Origin: Taxillus chinensis
Lineage: Eukaryota; Streptophyta; Magnoliopsida; Santalales; Loranthaceae
NCBI GenBank assembly: GCA_023512835.1
Contig: CM042085.1
Span: 39,696,324-39,760,323 of the forward strand
DNA: 64,000 bases
Direction: 5' to 3'
The notes under the pieces are model-generated. The model searched no databases. It saw only the letters and a list, made by a program, of their open reading frames with translations, and had not been told where the DNA came from. Both the position numbers and the translations under genes were made by a program. Below, one piece after another: positions 23,909 to 34,260 of this stretch. Numbering within the stretch: position 1 is the stretch's first letter; each line of letters begins with the position of its first letter.

Positions 23909-24223
23909 TCAACTCGCCTCACAATCCCACTCCCCTTGCAGGGTACAAGGAGTCCCCGCAGGTGACATGAATGATACACAGCGCCGATAATAATCTATCT
24001 TGGCTTGAAAAGCTATAAGCCAATCCATACCCAAGATCTGGTCAAACGTCCACAATGGTATCACATGCAAGTCAAAACTAAGCTCTACATCCCCTATGGT
24101 TAATACACAAGCACAACAAACTCGCCTTACCTCAAATGGCCCTCTCATCCACAGCTCTTGCATTGCCAATCCTTCTTGGGATACTCCCTCTTGAAGTGGC
24201 CTTGCTCCCCACAGCAATGACAA
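23909..24223 (-). pseudogene. Protease C-terminal half (active site missing)
   Basis: The frame contains GDVELSFDLHVIPLWTFDQI and LGMDWLIAFQAKIDYY, which match the second half of plant gypsy aspartic protease (usual form ILGMDWLxxxxAxIDC). The N-terminal half with the DTGA catalytic triplet should precede it but is absent. The frame goes almost directly from the second zinc knuckle into this half, implying a deletion of roughly 60-80 codons. No proteolytic activity is possible. Confidence 0.65.
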
Positions 24224-25169
24224 CCACTAGGGAGACCTCCTGATGAACCTCCCTATCTGCTGCCGCCAAAACTGGACCTCCCTGGGTTCACTGATGGTTG
24301 ACCCCTGCTGTGGAAAGAACTACTATCTCTTTCCACCCTCCAACTAACGACCCTGATGGGTCTGCTCCCCATCATCTTGCTTACTCTCAGCCATACGAGT
24401 TGTCTAAATAACCTCAACATAAGTCCTCAAGCACAGGATCACCACCCTCTGCCTAAGGGCTGGCCTGAGACCCAAGGTGAACTTGTGGGCCTTCAAGTCC
24501 TCACTCGCCACAGTCTCAGGAGCAAATATACTCGAACTCCGGAACTCCTGCTCATACTTAGGCACTGTCCTCGCTGCGAAATTCCTCCCTCTTTTGCCAC
24601 CTCAATGACTCGGGGAAGAACTTATCATGGAATAGCTGCAAGAATTCCTCCCATAGCATGAACTGCACTGCACGACTCCCTGTGACACTCTGCCACCACT
24701 CCAAGGCATTACTTTCTAGCTGCCGAATGACGAACCTCACCTTATCCTCCTCCCGGGGTAGGAGGAAGGAAAACACATGCTCTATCTGCCTCAACCAATG
24801 CTCAGTCGCCACTGGATCAACTTCTCCCTTGAATCTCGGTGGTTGTTCCTTACGGAACCTCATCACCACGTCATCCTCTGCATGATAAATCGGTATGCCA
24901 CCCAGCGAACTCTCACGCTCACGAGGTAACTCCCCCACTGGTGGTGGTGGTGGCACCATCTCCTATGCTGCCATCTCACGGCGCACTTCCTCCCGAACCT
25001 CTTTCCAGATACCCTCCTTCAGCTCTTGGACTTCCTGTCGGATGCCCTCTCGTAGCTGTGCCAATAACAACTCATTTCCTCCAGCGGGCTGCCCCGCAGC
25101 TAGACCCTCATGGGCAGATGACTCGTCTGCCACTGCCCCGGATGCATGCATCGCTCTCCTCGGTGGCAT
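24135..25169 (-). pseudogene. gag (capsid and zinc knuckles) of the coding gypsy element
   Basis: The start at 25169 gives MPPRRAMHASG, a usual gypsy gag beginning. It is followed by a charged stretch rich in EVREEVRREM, a likely coiled coil. An in-frame TAG at 24963-24965 then interrupts. The capsid domain (24558-24890) shows FRKEQPPRFKGEVDPV, WLRQIEHVF and LEWWQSVTGS, matching the Retrotrans_gag family. A frame change follows. The nucleocapsid region reads CHCCGEQGHFKREY, a CX2CX4HX4C knuckle with its last Cys changed to Tyr. It continues into CKSCG.EGHLR, the start of a second knuckle. Gag forms the particle and binds the genomic RNA; this copy cannot be translated whole. Confidence 0.8.
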
Positions 25170-25668
25170 TCTTACTACACAAAGTAAGGAACACAATCGT
25201 CAAAACGCATTCGAAATCTATCGAGTTTCACTACCTCTACCCCATTACACAATTCAATTATCATACTGTATTGCATACATTACACACGTTTCAGTTCACA
25301 TTAAATCACATTGCACAAGCAGCAATCCCTCAAGCACACAGCTCAATAACACAGGTACATTTTCTCGTAGTCATGCTCAAGTTATCACAAAATATTAAAG
25401 TTGCACAATTAAAATTTTATCACATGTTTTTCATCTTTTCTTATCACATTTAAGGCTTTATTGCAGTTATCCACACAATAACACATAAACAACAAATGCA
25501 ACTAGTACCCTAATGTCAATCCATGCAAATCCTACCACAGGACTGGACTACCCCAAGTACACCTTAGAGGCTCAAAGAGGACCATGTTGATTAGGCATGT
25601 CCCTCCAGGCTCCTCTAAAGGACTCAAGATAACCAAATCTGCCAACTACCCTAGGCCAACTAGACCAT

Positions 25669-25680
25669 GCTCTGATACCA
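25669..25680 (-). other. Primer binding site (tRNA-iMet) of the coding gypsy element
   Basis: On the minus strand TGGTATCAGAGC, a perfect match to the plant tRNA-iMet primer site. It is three bases inside the 5' LTR end at 25684. Confidence 0.85.
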
Positions 25681-25683
25681 TAT

Positions 25684-26811
25684 TGTCATGCCCCGGATTT
25701 CCAACCCGAGAAAACTGATTCGTGACTCCCCTTTACCCACGCGGTGGATAAGGGGTTCAGATGAATATTACCATAGGACACCATATATCTTTATTAAATT
25801 CAAACCACAATAAATATCCAAAAGGCAAACCACATCACTTTATTAATTTAAAAACCTTTTACATCATTTCTCCATTGGGGTTACAATAGTTCTATACATT
25901 AAATTAAAACAAAGCAACAAAACAGATAACTGTCTTCCGCCTTAGTGTCCCACCTAATGCCAGTAGGTTCCTGAAAGGAAAATAAATCACAATAGGAGGG
26001 GTGAGCAACCACAGCTCAGTAAGGATCAAGTCTTCCCAACCCATCTCATGCTCCTATCAACTACATGAGGACGTGCACAAGTGCAGTGTCATGGCAATAA
26101 TACATAAATAGGTCATGAACATCATTTAATATTAAGTCAACAACAAAGCAAGCACATCCACAGCCACAGCCACACAAGCCTTCTCATCCACGGCCACAGG
26201 CTCCACTACCACACAGGCTACTATAACCACAGCCATACAGGCTCCACAACCATAGCCGCACATGCTCCACAACCACACAGGCTCCATATGTCACATATAG
26301 CACATACAATCACAAGACAATATTACCCATTCACAACACAAATAAAACACAAGTATTCAACATCACACAAACCATAATTGTCATATCCACATGTTATATT
26401 CTCAAACATAATTCCCCTGGAAACCCCAAGGTTTCCCCACAAGGCCCTACCGCGGGACTAACCCTAACGAACAAGACCACTGAACGAATAATGCAAACAC
26501 CCCTACGGCCCCCGAGGTCACTACCATGAGAACGAACCCAAAATCCCCAAACCACAGACTCAAAAACATATCCAAACATAACTTTGCCATTGAAGGCCAA
26601 CATTCATATAGGATATCACACCTATATAAATTTACATATATATATAACATATATAATCCATAAATCGTCTACCATAAGAGCTAAAAACATAATAGGTTCA
26701 GGAAGAACGGAATCCCTACCTCAAAAGGATCCTCCTTGCTTTTTCTCCCACACTAGATGCCGTCCACCCATGCGAATCACCACAGCAACAATTAGGAGAA
26801 GATCCTCTCTC

Positions 26812-26856
<45 letters not shown>

Positions 26857-26948
26857 GCGGTGGCTGCGGCGGTTGACGGAATGAACCTTAAACCTAAGAC
26901 AAAAAAAGTTCAACCTCCTTATATAGACACCTCACTTATCAAAACAAC
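25684..26948 (-). repeat. 5' LTR of the coding gypsy element, left piece
   Basis: The left end TGTCATGCCCCGG is the inverse complement of the LTR 3' end and lies beside the primer site. It holds a degenerate tandem region of CACAGCCACACAGGCTCC type (26150-26300), a (CT)n tract (26806-26852) and TATATA on the minus strand near 26919. It is cut at 26948 by the complete LARD copy and resumes at 35442. Joined length is about 1.74 kb. The same LTR subfamily recurs at 53077. Confidence 0.85.
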
Positions 26949-27575
26949 TGTAATGACCCGTGTTTTGTGGTATGTACGAAGTTAACCACAGATGCCTTGT
27001 GAGTGGAAATTGTTGGGTTTTAAGGAGTTTCCTTCCCACACACTTTAACTAAAACACCTTGGATGTTGGTGCACAAGTTTGAGGCAAGAGATGAGCCTAA
27101 GAGGGGACTTTTGGGAGGTGTACGTGACAAGTGATAACGTGCATTTATGCCTTAGGAAGATGCTATTTGCATATACAGGCGCTTTTAGGCTGTTTTGTCA
27201 GGTTTTGGAGATTTATTTTGACCAAGTAGATGGCCTCAAATCAATTGGCGTGCAGAACAAAAGTTTCTTAGAATGATGTCCTCTACCTTCCACAGAAGTT
27301 TCAGAGCCAAAGGCCTTGAAAGCCAATTGGACCAATTGGCATGCAAGCATTTTTCTGCATATCAGCCTTTTACATGATGCAAGGAAGCTTGGGGTAGAAT
27401 TTCACAGCTTTTGGAGCTGCAAGTCAATTGGGGATATGGCGTGCAATATGGCGTGCAGCCATATTTTTGTACAGTCACCTTCGTTTTGTTATTCCAATCA
27501 TCTTTTCCCAAAGGGGTATGTTGGAATTGTGGATATTTTGGTGTGTATGGATGTGGGAAGGTCATAGCTTGTTCC

Positions 27576-27634
27576 ATCAAAACTACGTCGTTTTGATGCT
27601 GGGATTCACTTAATCAAAACTACATCGTTTTGAT
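27576..27634. promoter_or_regulatory. Duplicated palindromic ACGT-centred motif upstream of TATA
   Basis: Two 22-bp motifs at 27576-27597 and 27613-27634. Each has perfect arms ATCAAAAC and GTTTTGAT around a six-base centre (TACGTC, and TACATC in the second). Centres are 37 bp apart and 40-60 bp upstream of the TATA box. ACGT cores are typical plant bZIP sites (general knowledge). The pair is preserved in the LTRs at 12999, 19507, 21540 and 59677, which supports a role in LTR transcription. Confidence 0.55.
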
Positions 27635-27645
27635 GTTGTGTTATC

Positions 27646-27654
27646 TATATAAGG
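27646..27654 (+). promoter_or_regulatory. TATA box of the LARD LTR
   Basis: TATATAAGG, followed by GAGGAGAAGCCCT and then the (GA)n leader. The same block recurs in all full LTRs of the family (minus strand 19489-19498 and the 21523 region; plus strand 34157-34165 and 59745-59753). Confidence 0.65.
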
Positions 27655-27703
27655 AGGAGAAGCCCTCTGTTTTAGGTTTTAGGGTTTGTTGTTCCACCAG
27701 TGG

Positions 27704-27745
<42 letters not shown>

Positions 27746-28302
27746 AGGAGAGCTTTTGGTGGCTGCCAGAGCGTCTTGCGTGGGTGGTCGGAGTCTTGCG
27801 TGGAAGTGGGAGCAGGAGGACATCCAAGGTAGGCGTTCTGTTCTTCCTAAATCCTCCTCTGTTCTAGGGTTCTAGGGTAGATTATGGATTATACCTGTTT
27901 ATATATATATGTAATCCATATAGGTGTGATCTCCTATATGGATGTTGGCCTTCAATGGCGGTTTTTGATGTATTCTGGTGTTGGATGGTGAGTGCATATT
28001 AAGTGTTCGATAAAATGCCTGTGCGAATATGTTCGTGTGAATATGCCTAGTATGTGTTTGATAATATGCCTATGTGGCTAGGTTTGTGGGTTTGTGAATG
28101 TATGCATGTTAAGCGTTTGGTAAAATACCTGTGGGACTCGCATGTCAAGTGTTTAATTTTATGCCTGATTGGGCCGTGCGAATTAAGTGTTTGGTATTAT
28201 GCTTGTGAAAGTGTGTATGCTACGTGTTTGGTTTAATGCCTTGTACGACCTTGTATCTTGTGTTTGTGGAACCCGGTGGTCGTGGAAGCTCGGGACCGGA
28301 AC

Positions 28303-28530
28303 TGTTAGCGATGTGGCTAAGCCTGAGGGGCCATGGATATGTTAGCCCGTGTAGCTAACCCTGAGTGGCCGTGGATATGTTAGCCTGTGTGGCTAAGCCT
28401 ATATGGCCATGGATATGTTAGCCCGTGTGGCTAAGCCTGAGTGGCTGTGGATATATTAGCCCGTGTGGCTAAGCCTTGAGTGGTGTGGATATGTTAGCCT
28501 ATATGGTTAAGCCTGTATGGCCGTGGATAT
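28303..28530 (+). repeat. 38-bp minisatellite in 5' LTR, six units
   Basis: 228 bp, six units of GTTAGCCCGTGTGGCTAAGC followed by a variable part and GTGGATAT. The last unit (with CCTATATGG) is the distinctive terminal unit also found in the 3' LTR and in the solo LTR at 59244-61081. Confidence 0.9.
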
Positions 28531-29000
28531 GTGTGTGCCGTGTGATTGTGGAATACAACCTGTTTATATCTTATTGTCACTACACCGCACCCGTACACAC
28601 CCTCATGTAGACGCTAGGAGCATGGGATGGGTTGGGGAGACATGATCCCTACTGAGCTGTGGTTGCTCACCCCTCCCTCTATGTTGTGTTTTCTTTCAGG
28701 AACATACAGGCGTTAGGTGGGACTCCAAGGTGGAAGACCTTATTTACTTTACTGTCTTTCATTTATATTATTTTGTGGGAGTTGATGTAACCCAGTGGGG
28801 ATGGATTGAAAAGAGGATTTTGTTGTAATAAAGACTGGTTTGGATTGTGGATTGCTTTAGTGAACATTACTTTCTTGAATGTGGTGGATGTTTAAAATGT
28901 TATATTCGAGGTTTGTATCCTGACCCCTTTGCCCTCCGTGTGGGTAAGAGGGGAGTCACGTACCGGTTTCCTTGAGTTGGAAATCCGGGGCGTGACAATA

Positions 29001-29012
29001 TGGTATCAGAGC
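29001..29012 (+). other. Primer binding site (tRNA-iMet) of the complete LARD element
   Basis: TGGTATCAGAGC, perfect for plant initiator methionine tRNA, three bases after the LTR end GTGACA (28997). Confidence 0.9.
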
Positions 29013-30122
29013 ATGGTCTAGTTGGCCTAGGGTAGTGGGCGGATCTGGTTATCTTGAGTCTTTTGGAGGAACCTGGAGGGACGTGCCTGATCAACATAGT
29101 CCTCTTTGAGCCTCTAAGGTATACTCGGGGTAGTCCAGACCTGAGGTAGGATTTGCATGCATTGTCATTAGGGCACTAGTTGCATTTGTTGTCTTTGTGT
29201 GATTGTGTGGGTAACCGAGATAAAGCATGTGAGAGGAAAATATGAAGAACGTGATTTAATCTGTGCAACTCTGATTAACTCGATTTTATGACAACTTGAG
29301 TTATGTGCTTGTGGAATTATCGCTTGTGCAATGTGGTTTAATGAGAACCGAAATGTGTGCGGTGTGTGTAATTGCATGGATAAATGGTTTGAACGTGATA
29401 AAGTTTCAATTGTGCAACTCTGAAATTTTGTGATTATTTGAGCATGAAAGCATGGAAAAGAATTTGTGGTATAGAAACTGAGTGCTTGTGAACTTGAAGC
29501 TTGTAAAATGTGAACGAACGGAAAATAAAATAAAATAAAATAAAATACAATAATGTTGGTGTTCTATGAATGATTGAGTATGTGCCTTTGTATGGTATTG
29601 TGTGGAAGAAGCGATGTTGTGTTCAAAACGATGAGATATCCACTTAAGTATAGATTATATGTGCAATGTAAAGGTGTGAACTTGTATAGTCTGTGATGTG
29701 CATCCATGAATTTGTGTGGTGATAATGCATGTTTTGAGGATAGTTATAGCTCAGAATGCCTAGTCGGTAATGGTATTGAGATTGTTGAGTGATAACCTGG
29801 AGCGCTGCCTTTTCGTGGAGCCAATATCTCCGAAAATTGTGACCTGTACGACTATTGGGGTAGCAGAGAAGCCCGCCCCTCGGGCTGGGCAAGTGGGTGA
29901 ACGGCAGGATGCAAGTAATGATCTAATCATGGCAGAGGTTGGCGTCTTAAGCCTGGTAATTTGAGAGTTGAAGGATGGGATTCAATAACTGATTAAGAGC
30001 GAGGTACGCCGAGAGCTATCAACCCACATCATCGGGGGGAGCTTGGGTGAAGATTAACTGAAGCATAGTTGTCCTGATCAGCAGAAAGGGGCTCAAGAGG
30101 CAGAGACCAGTTTCCCAAAGGG

Positions 30123-30227
30123 GTTGTTCTTGCAGTGGACAACCGGGACATTGGAAAAGAGTATGGCAGGAAGAAGTAATAGTGTCGCATCTGTGGAAAA
30201 GTAGGACATCTCCAGACAGCCTGTTTT
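30123..30227 (+). pseudogene. Paired gag zinc knuckles, complete LARD copy
   Basis: The second knuckle is intact: CRICGKVGHLQTAC, a perfect CX2CX4HX4C. The first survives as GQPGHWKR but a small change shifts its cysteines (CSCSGQPGHWKRV). No open frame links them to other gag parts. Upstream gag-like sequence (29773-30120) is full of stops. This is the only coding trace in the 4.5-kb interior. Confidence 0.7.
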
Positions 30228-33200
30228 GGTAAAGCAAGTCATGGTGCTAGAGGACTGGCTCAACGAGCTAGGGATAAAGCAAAATTCAAGTGAGGCTAGG
30301 AGGAGAGCATGGCAGAACTTTCCTTCGTCAAGGGTACGATTTTGATTCTCGCGTGTTAAGATTTTGTTTATTGGTGGTATCATATTCCTTTAACGATAGT
30401 GATCGGTTGAGTCTCGTGCGGGATTAGGTGAGGATGGGTGAACCTTTGATTGCTGAGTTTCTAGCAATTTAATTAAGACACCTGTGATAGAGGGGTATTC
30501 TCGCTGGGTGGGCTCTTGAGCCACTATTTTATGTTAGGTGAGGCTTAGAAGGTCGTTTGAGTTACCATTTTGGATGGACGTAGTTGGGGACCTACTAGAG
30601 AATAAATGAGTAAAATAAATAAATATATATATATATATATGACACCAAAAGACTAATAAATTACTAATGGTTATAAATAGTTATTGGAAAGAGTTGGTAG
30701 TTTTAATGTGGTCTAAAGTGTTAATCGTATCTTTGTGTGGTAGTCGATTTTGGGCGCCCGTGTGTGAGGAAAGTAATAAATGTTACTGTGTTACCCTTAA
30801 TACTCTGGCGTAGGTGAGATTACCTCTGGGTAGTGTGTGACCCCGCTGTGGCAACCTTGAGTAATAGAAATGTGTTTTCATGTGAGTAGAGGTTTCTGTA
30901 GATGTGCTACCTAAGAAGGATGTTCTTTTGGTAACCTTTCCAAATGTCAAGGTTGAGGGAGGAAATTGCCACTAGTATAACCCACTCCTTGAGTCATTGA
31001 GATCTAAATTGATTGGCGAGAGTGGTATGTGGTTTTAAGGCTCTTATGGGGGTCCTGTGGAGATGGCTGCAAATTCTTGGGTGGCCAAACATTGACCACG
31101 TATCATGCTGGTGGTGTGTGAAAGACCTTGGGTAATGTTCATAGGATATGTGGTGAAATGGGTTTGCGTATGTATAAAAAAATGTGAGTTCTGGAACTAG
31201 GTTACGAGTGAGTTTATAGGATCGTGCCCAGTGAATCCAATCAGTGCAAGCAGGCAAGCGAGTGAGATTGGGCAGGCCTTGTTTGGGTTTTTCCTCATAA
31301 TTAGGAGACATCTTCCGAGGGGTTGAGGATGTACTCCTGGTGGTAGGACCATTCCGTTAATCTATGTCCTGTGTGTAATAGGCTTAGAAGAGGCGAGGAG
31401 GTGGGGGGCTAGTATGTCCTCTCTTACATGTGTTCTACACGGTAGTTTATTTCGTGTGTTGTGGTTGCTTTGTTTTCTTGTGTGTGTTACATATGTGCTA
31501 AAGGGGTATAGCAAAGTTCTTATGTGTGGGTCTCGTGGCATTCATATGCGAGAGGAGTAGGAGGTAATGCATGCGCATATCATGTGCGGTGTGGGATGAA
31601 GAGGGGTGTTATGTGTAATGTTGATGTTATTCCTTGTCACGTGTGATGGCATGCTAAGTTAAAGTGTGAAAGTATTGATGAGTTGTGATTCATAGAATGG
31701 AGTCGGATGTGAGTTTTTCTTGTAAGGGGTATTAGTCTTACTCCTTTGGGGGTGATTTGTGTCCTACGGCTATTATGGGGTCTTCATGCTACATATGTTC
31801 TTCTTGAAAATCTTTCGTGTGCGTTTCTATGCGGTAAGTGAGATGGTCCACGCCATCAAGGTGTTGGTGTGTTTGGGAGCTACGTGAATGTCCCGAATCA
31901 AGAGTTTGCATGTCTTGTTTCCTGTGCCTACTCGGAGGAATTGCAGGTGACCATATTAAGCTGCGGCTAGAGCCTGAGTATTTCTTGGTCTATTTGAGTG
32001 TTTTGTTGGTGTGTTGAGATAAAATGTAATAGTTGATATAGCGGAGTTGGTGGGCCATGAGGTGGAGTATGTCTTGGAGGCAAGGGATTCCCTTGTGACC
32101 TGTGAATGGTGACACAGAGGATTCCGTTGTTGTCATGTTGCAGGTAGGAGAGTTTTCCATGGTAGAGAGAACTATGTTGTTAGTACCTACACATCGTCAA
32201 GGGATTCATATCGCGTGGCCCATCTGCCGACTTGGTAAGGCATTATCTCTTGGGCCGTACGGTAAGCCTCGGTTGTGAAGGTTGTGTGGGACCTTGGTGG
32301 ATCTCTATTTGACCGTGATCAAGGAGATCGATTCTCAAAGTCGGTGACTAGTGATAGCCCGACGGTGGGTTTTGGTCTTACCATGGTTGTGTGTGTGGTG
32401 CCGCATTTCTTGTTTTTAGTGCATCCTTGGACTCCGTTGGGCGCCAGGTTGACTGCGACCGAATGGTTGAGGGCACACTCCATTCTCGTGTTGTTGTGTC
32501 CGGGCTTGTACTTCGTTCTGCGTCACCATTGGCGCGGTTGGGTTTCAATGTTCCTTGCTTGAGTGAGGTGGTTTTTGCAGTAATGATGGTGCTTGCCGAG
32601 GTGAGCTCCCTGTGTGGGAATGTGATTGTGGTTTGCATAATGCTATCCTATTTGTTTGTGTTTCATTGTGACCTCATTGTGCTTCTTGTTAGGGCGAGGT
32701 CTACCTATGGGCCGAGGCCGAGTTGACTTTAAATCCCAATTGGTGGGTCATTGTTGGGTATTTTACGTTGTGGAGTGTTAGTCCCATTATGCCGCGAGTT
32801 GGCATCTCCAACATTTGTGGTAATGACCGCATTATGTGTTGCTTTGATCTTTTCGTGTTGTTTACTATTTAGTTTCCCTTTTCGGGGATGAAAAGTCCAA
32901 AGGTGGGACGGTTGTGAGGAAACTCCCAACGGATGCGTTTGTATGGTGTTGGCGATTGGGCGGTGGAACGTTAAACGTGTAAAGAGTGTTTTGTGAGTTG
33001 TTCCTTGTGGTGGTGTTTATCTGTGACTACTTGTGAAGTATGTGTTAGGTGAGGAGGAGACGTGGGAGCGCAAGTCCATGAACCGTGAGCAGCGAGCGAG
33101 TTGTTCGAGGACGAACAATCTTAAGAGTGGGAGGTGGGTGTTGGCCAAGGGATAGTGATGTGTTTTCTTGTATTAGTTGTGTATGATTTGATGTATTTGT

Positions 33201-33461
33201 ATTGTCTTTTAGACATGTGTTCATATTTGTGATGTGTTTTGAGATGTGTATTTGTGACATGCGGATATGTGTTATATGCATTATTGTGATGCATGTGGTT
33301 ATGGATTATGGTGGTACCTTGTTATGTGCCGTTATGTTTCGTGCGCGGTGTATGACCCATTTGGGTGTTGTGGCTCGCCGTGTGGCAAATGGGTAGCTTG
33401 TGTTTGTTTTTCTTGTATGTTGTTTCTTTTTTAGGACAAAAAGTCTTAAGGGGGGAGAGGA

Positions 33462-34215
33462 CGTAATGACCTATGTTTTGCGGTATGTACGAAGTTAACC
33501 ACGAGATGCCTTGTGAGTGGAAAATTGTTGGGTTTTAGGGAGTTTCCTTCCCACACACTTTAGCTAAAACACCTTGGATGTTGGTGCACAAGTTTAAGGC
33601 AAGAGATGAGCCTAAGAGGGGACTTTTGGGAGGTGCACGTGACAAGTGATAACGTGCATTTATGCCCTAGGAAGATGCTATTTGCATATACAAGCGCTTT
33701 TTAGTCTGTTTTGTCAGGTTTTGGAGATTTATTTTGACCAAGTAGATGGCCTCAAATCAATTGGTGTGCAGAACAAAAGTTTCTTAGAATGATGTCCTCT
33801 ACCTTCCATAGAAGTTTTAGAGCCAAAGGCCTTGAAAACCAATTGGACCAATTGGCGTGCAAGCATTTTTCTGCATATCAGCCTTCTACATGACGCAAGG
33901 AATCTTGGGGTAGAATTTCACAGCTTTTGGAGCTGCAAGTCAATTGGGGATATGGCGTGCAATATAGCGTGCATCCATATTTTTGTACAGTCACCTTGGT
34001 TTTGTTATTCTAATCATCTTTTCCCAAAGGGGTATGCTGGAATTGTGGATATTTTGGTGTGTATGGATGTGGGAAGGTCATAGCTTGTTCCATCAAAACT
34101 ACGCCGTTTTGATGTTGGGATTCACTTAATCAAAACTACTTGATGTTGTGTTATCTATATAAGGAGGAGAAGCCCTCTGTTTTAGGTTTTAGGGTTTGTT
34201 GTTCCACCAGCCGTC

Positions 34216-34260
<45 letters not shown>

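Larger units (their letters stand above)
22039..25683 (-). mobile_element. Coding Ty3/gypsy element, 5' half of interior (decayed)
   Basis: On the minus strand, from a primer site (25669-25680) beside its 5' LTR, it runs through gag, zinc knuckles, part of protease, RT, RNase H and the integrase HHCC finger, then stops at 22039 where a LARD LTR begins. Integrase core, any chromodomain and the 3' LTR are absent from the window. The 5' LTR is split (25684-26948 and 35442-35915). The leader next to the primer site is nearly identical to that of the LARD copies, so this is the closest candidate for the family's coding partner. Many stops and frameshifts make it inactive. Confidence 0.85.
26949..28997 (+). 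repeat. 5' LTR of the complete LARD element
   Basis: TGTAATGACCCGTG start, CGGGGCGTGACA end. In order: U3 with CGTGACAAGTGATAACGTG and CAATTGGCGTGCA phrases, two palindromic ACGT-centred motifs (27576-27634), a TATA box (27646-27654), a (GA)n run (27706-27741), the minisatellite (28303-28530) and a candidate poly(A) signal AATAAA (28827-28832). If transcription starts near 27680 and ends after 28830, the repeated R region is over 1 kb and includes the minisatellite; that is inference. Confidence 0.9.
28998..33461 (+). other. Interior of the complete LARD element
   Basis: The first about 190 bp (primer site and leader) match the coding gypsy element. The part 29190-29770 is AT-rich spacer with a short AAAAT run near 29521. 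Zinc-knuckle remnants follow at 30123-30227. The rest (30300-33447) is G/T-rich, without recognisable genes, and collinear with the other two copies. The polypurine tract is AAGGGGGGAGAGGA (33448-33461). Reading frames such as 32275-32726 are not shared between copies and I do not call them genes. Confidence 0.65.

Noticed and set aside
24839..25453. 204-codon plus-strand frame
   Set aside because: It is antisense to gypsy gag and its leader; the minus strand carries the recognisable gag domains.
32275..32726. Two long plus-strand frames in the LARD interior as possible genes
   Set aside because: Not preserved in the homologous stretch of copy A (9459-10019) or copy 2 and without known motifs.
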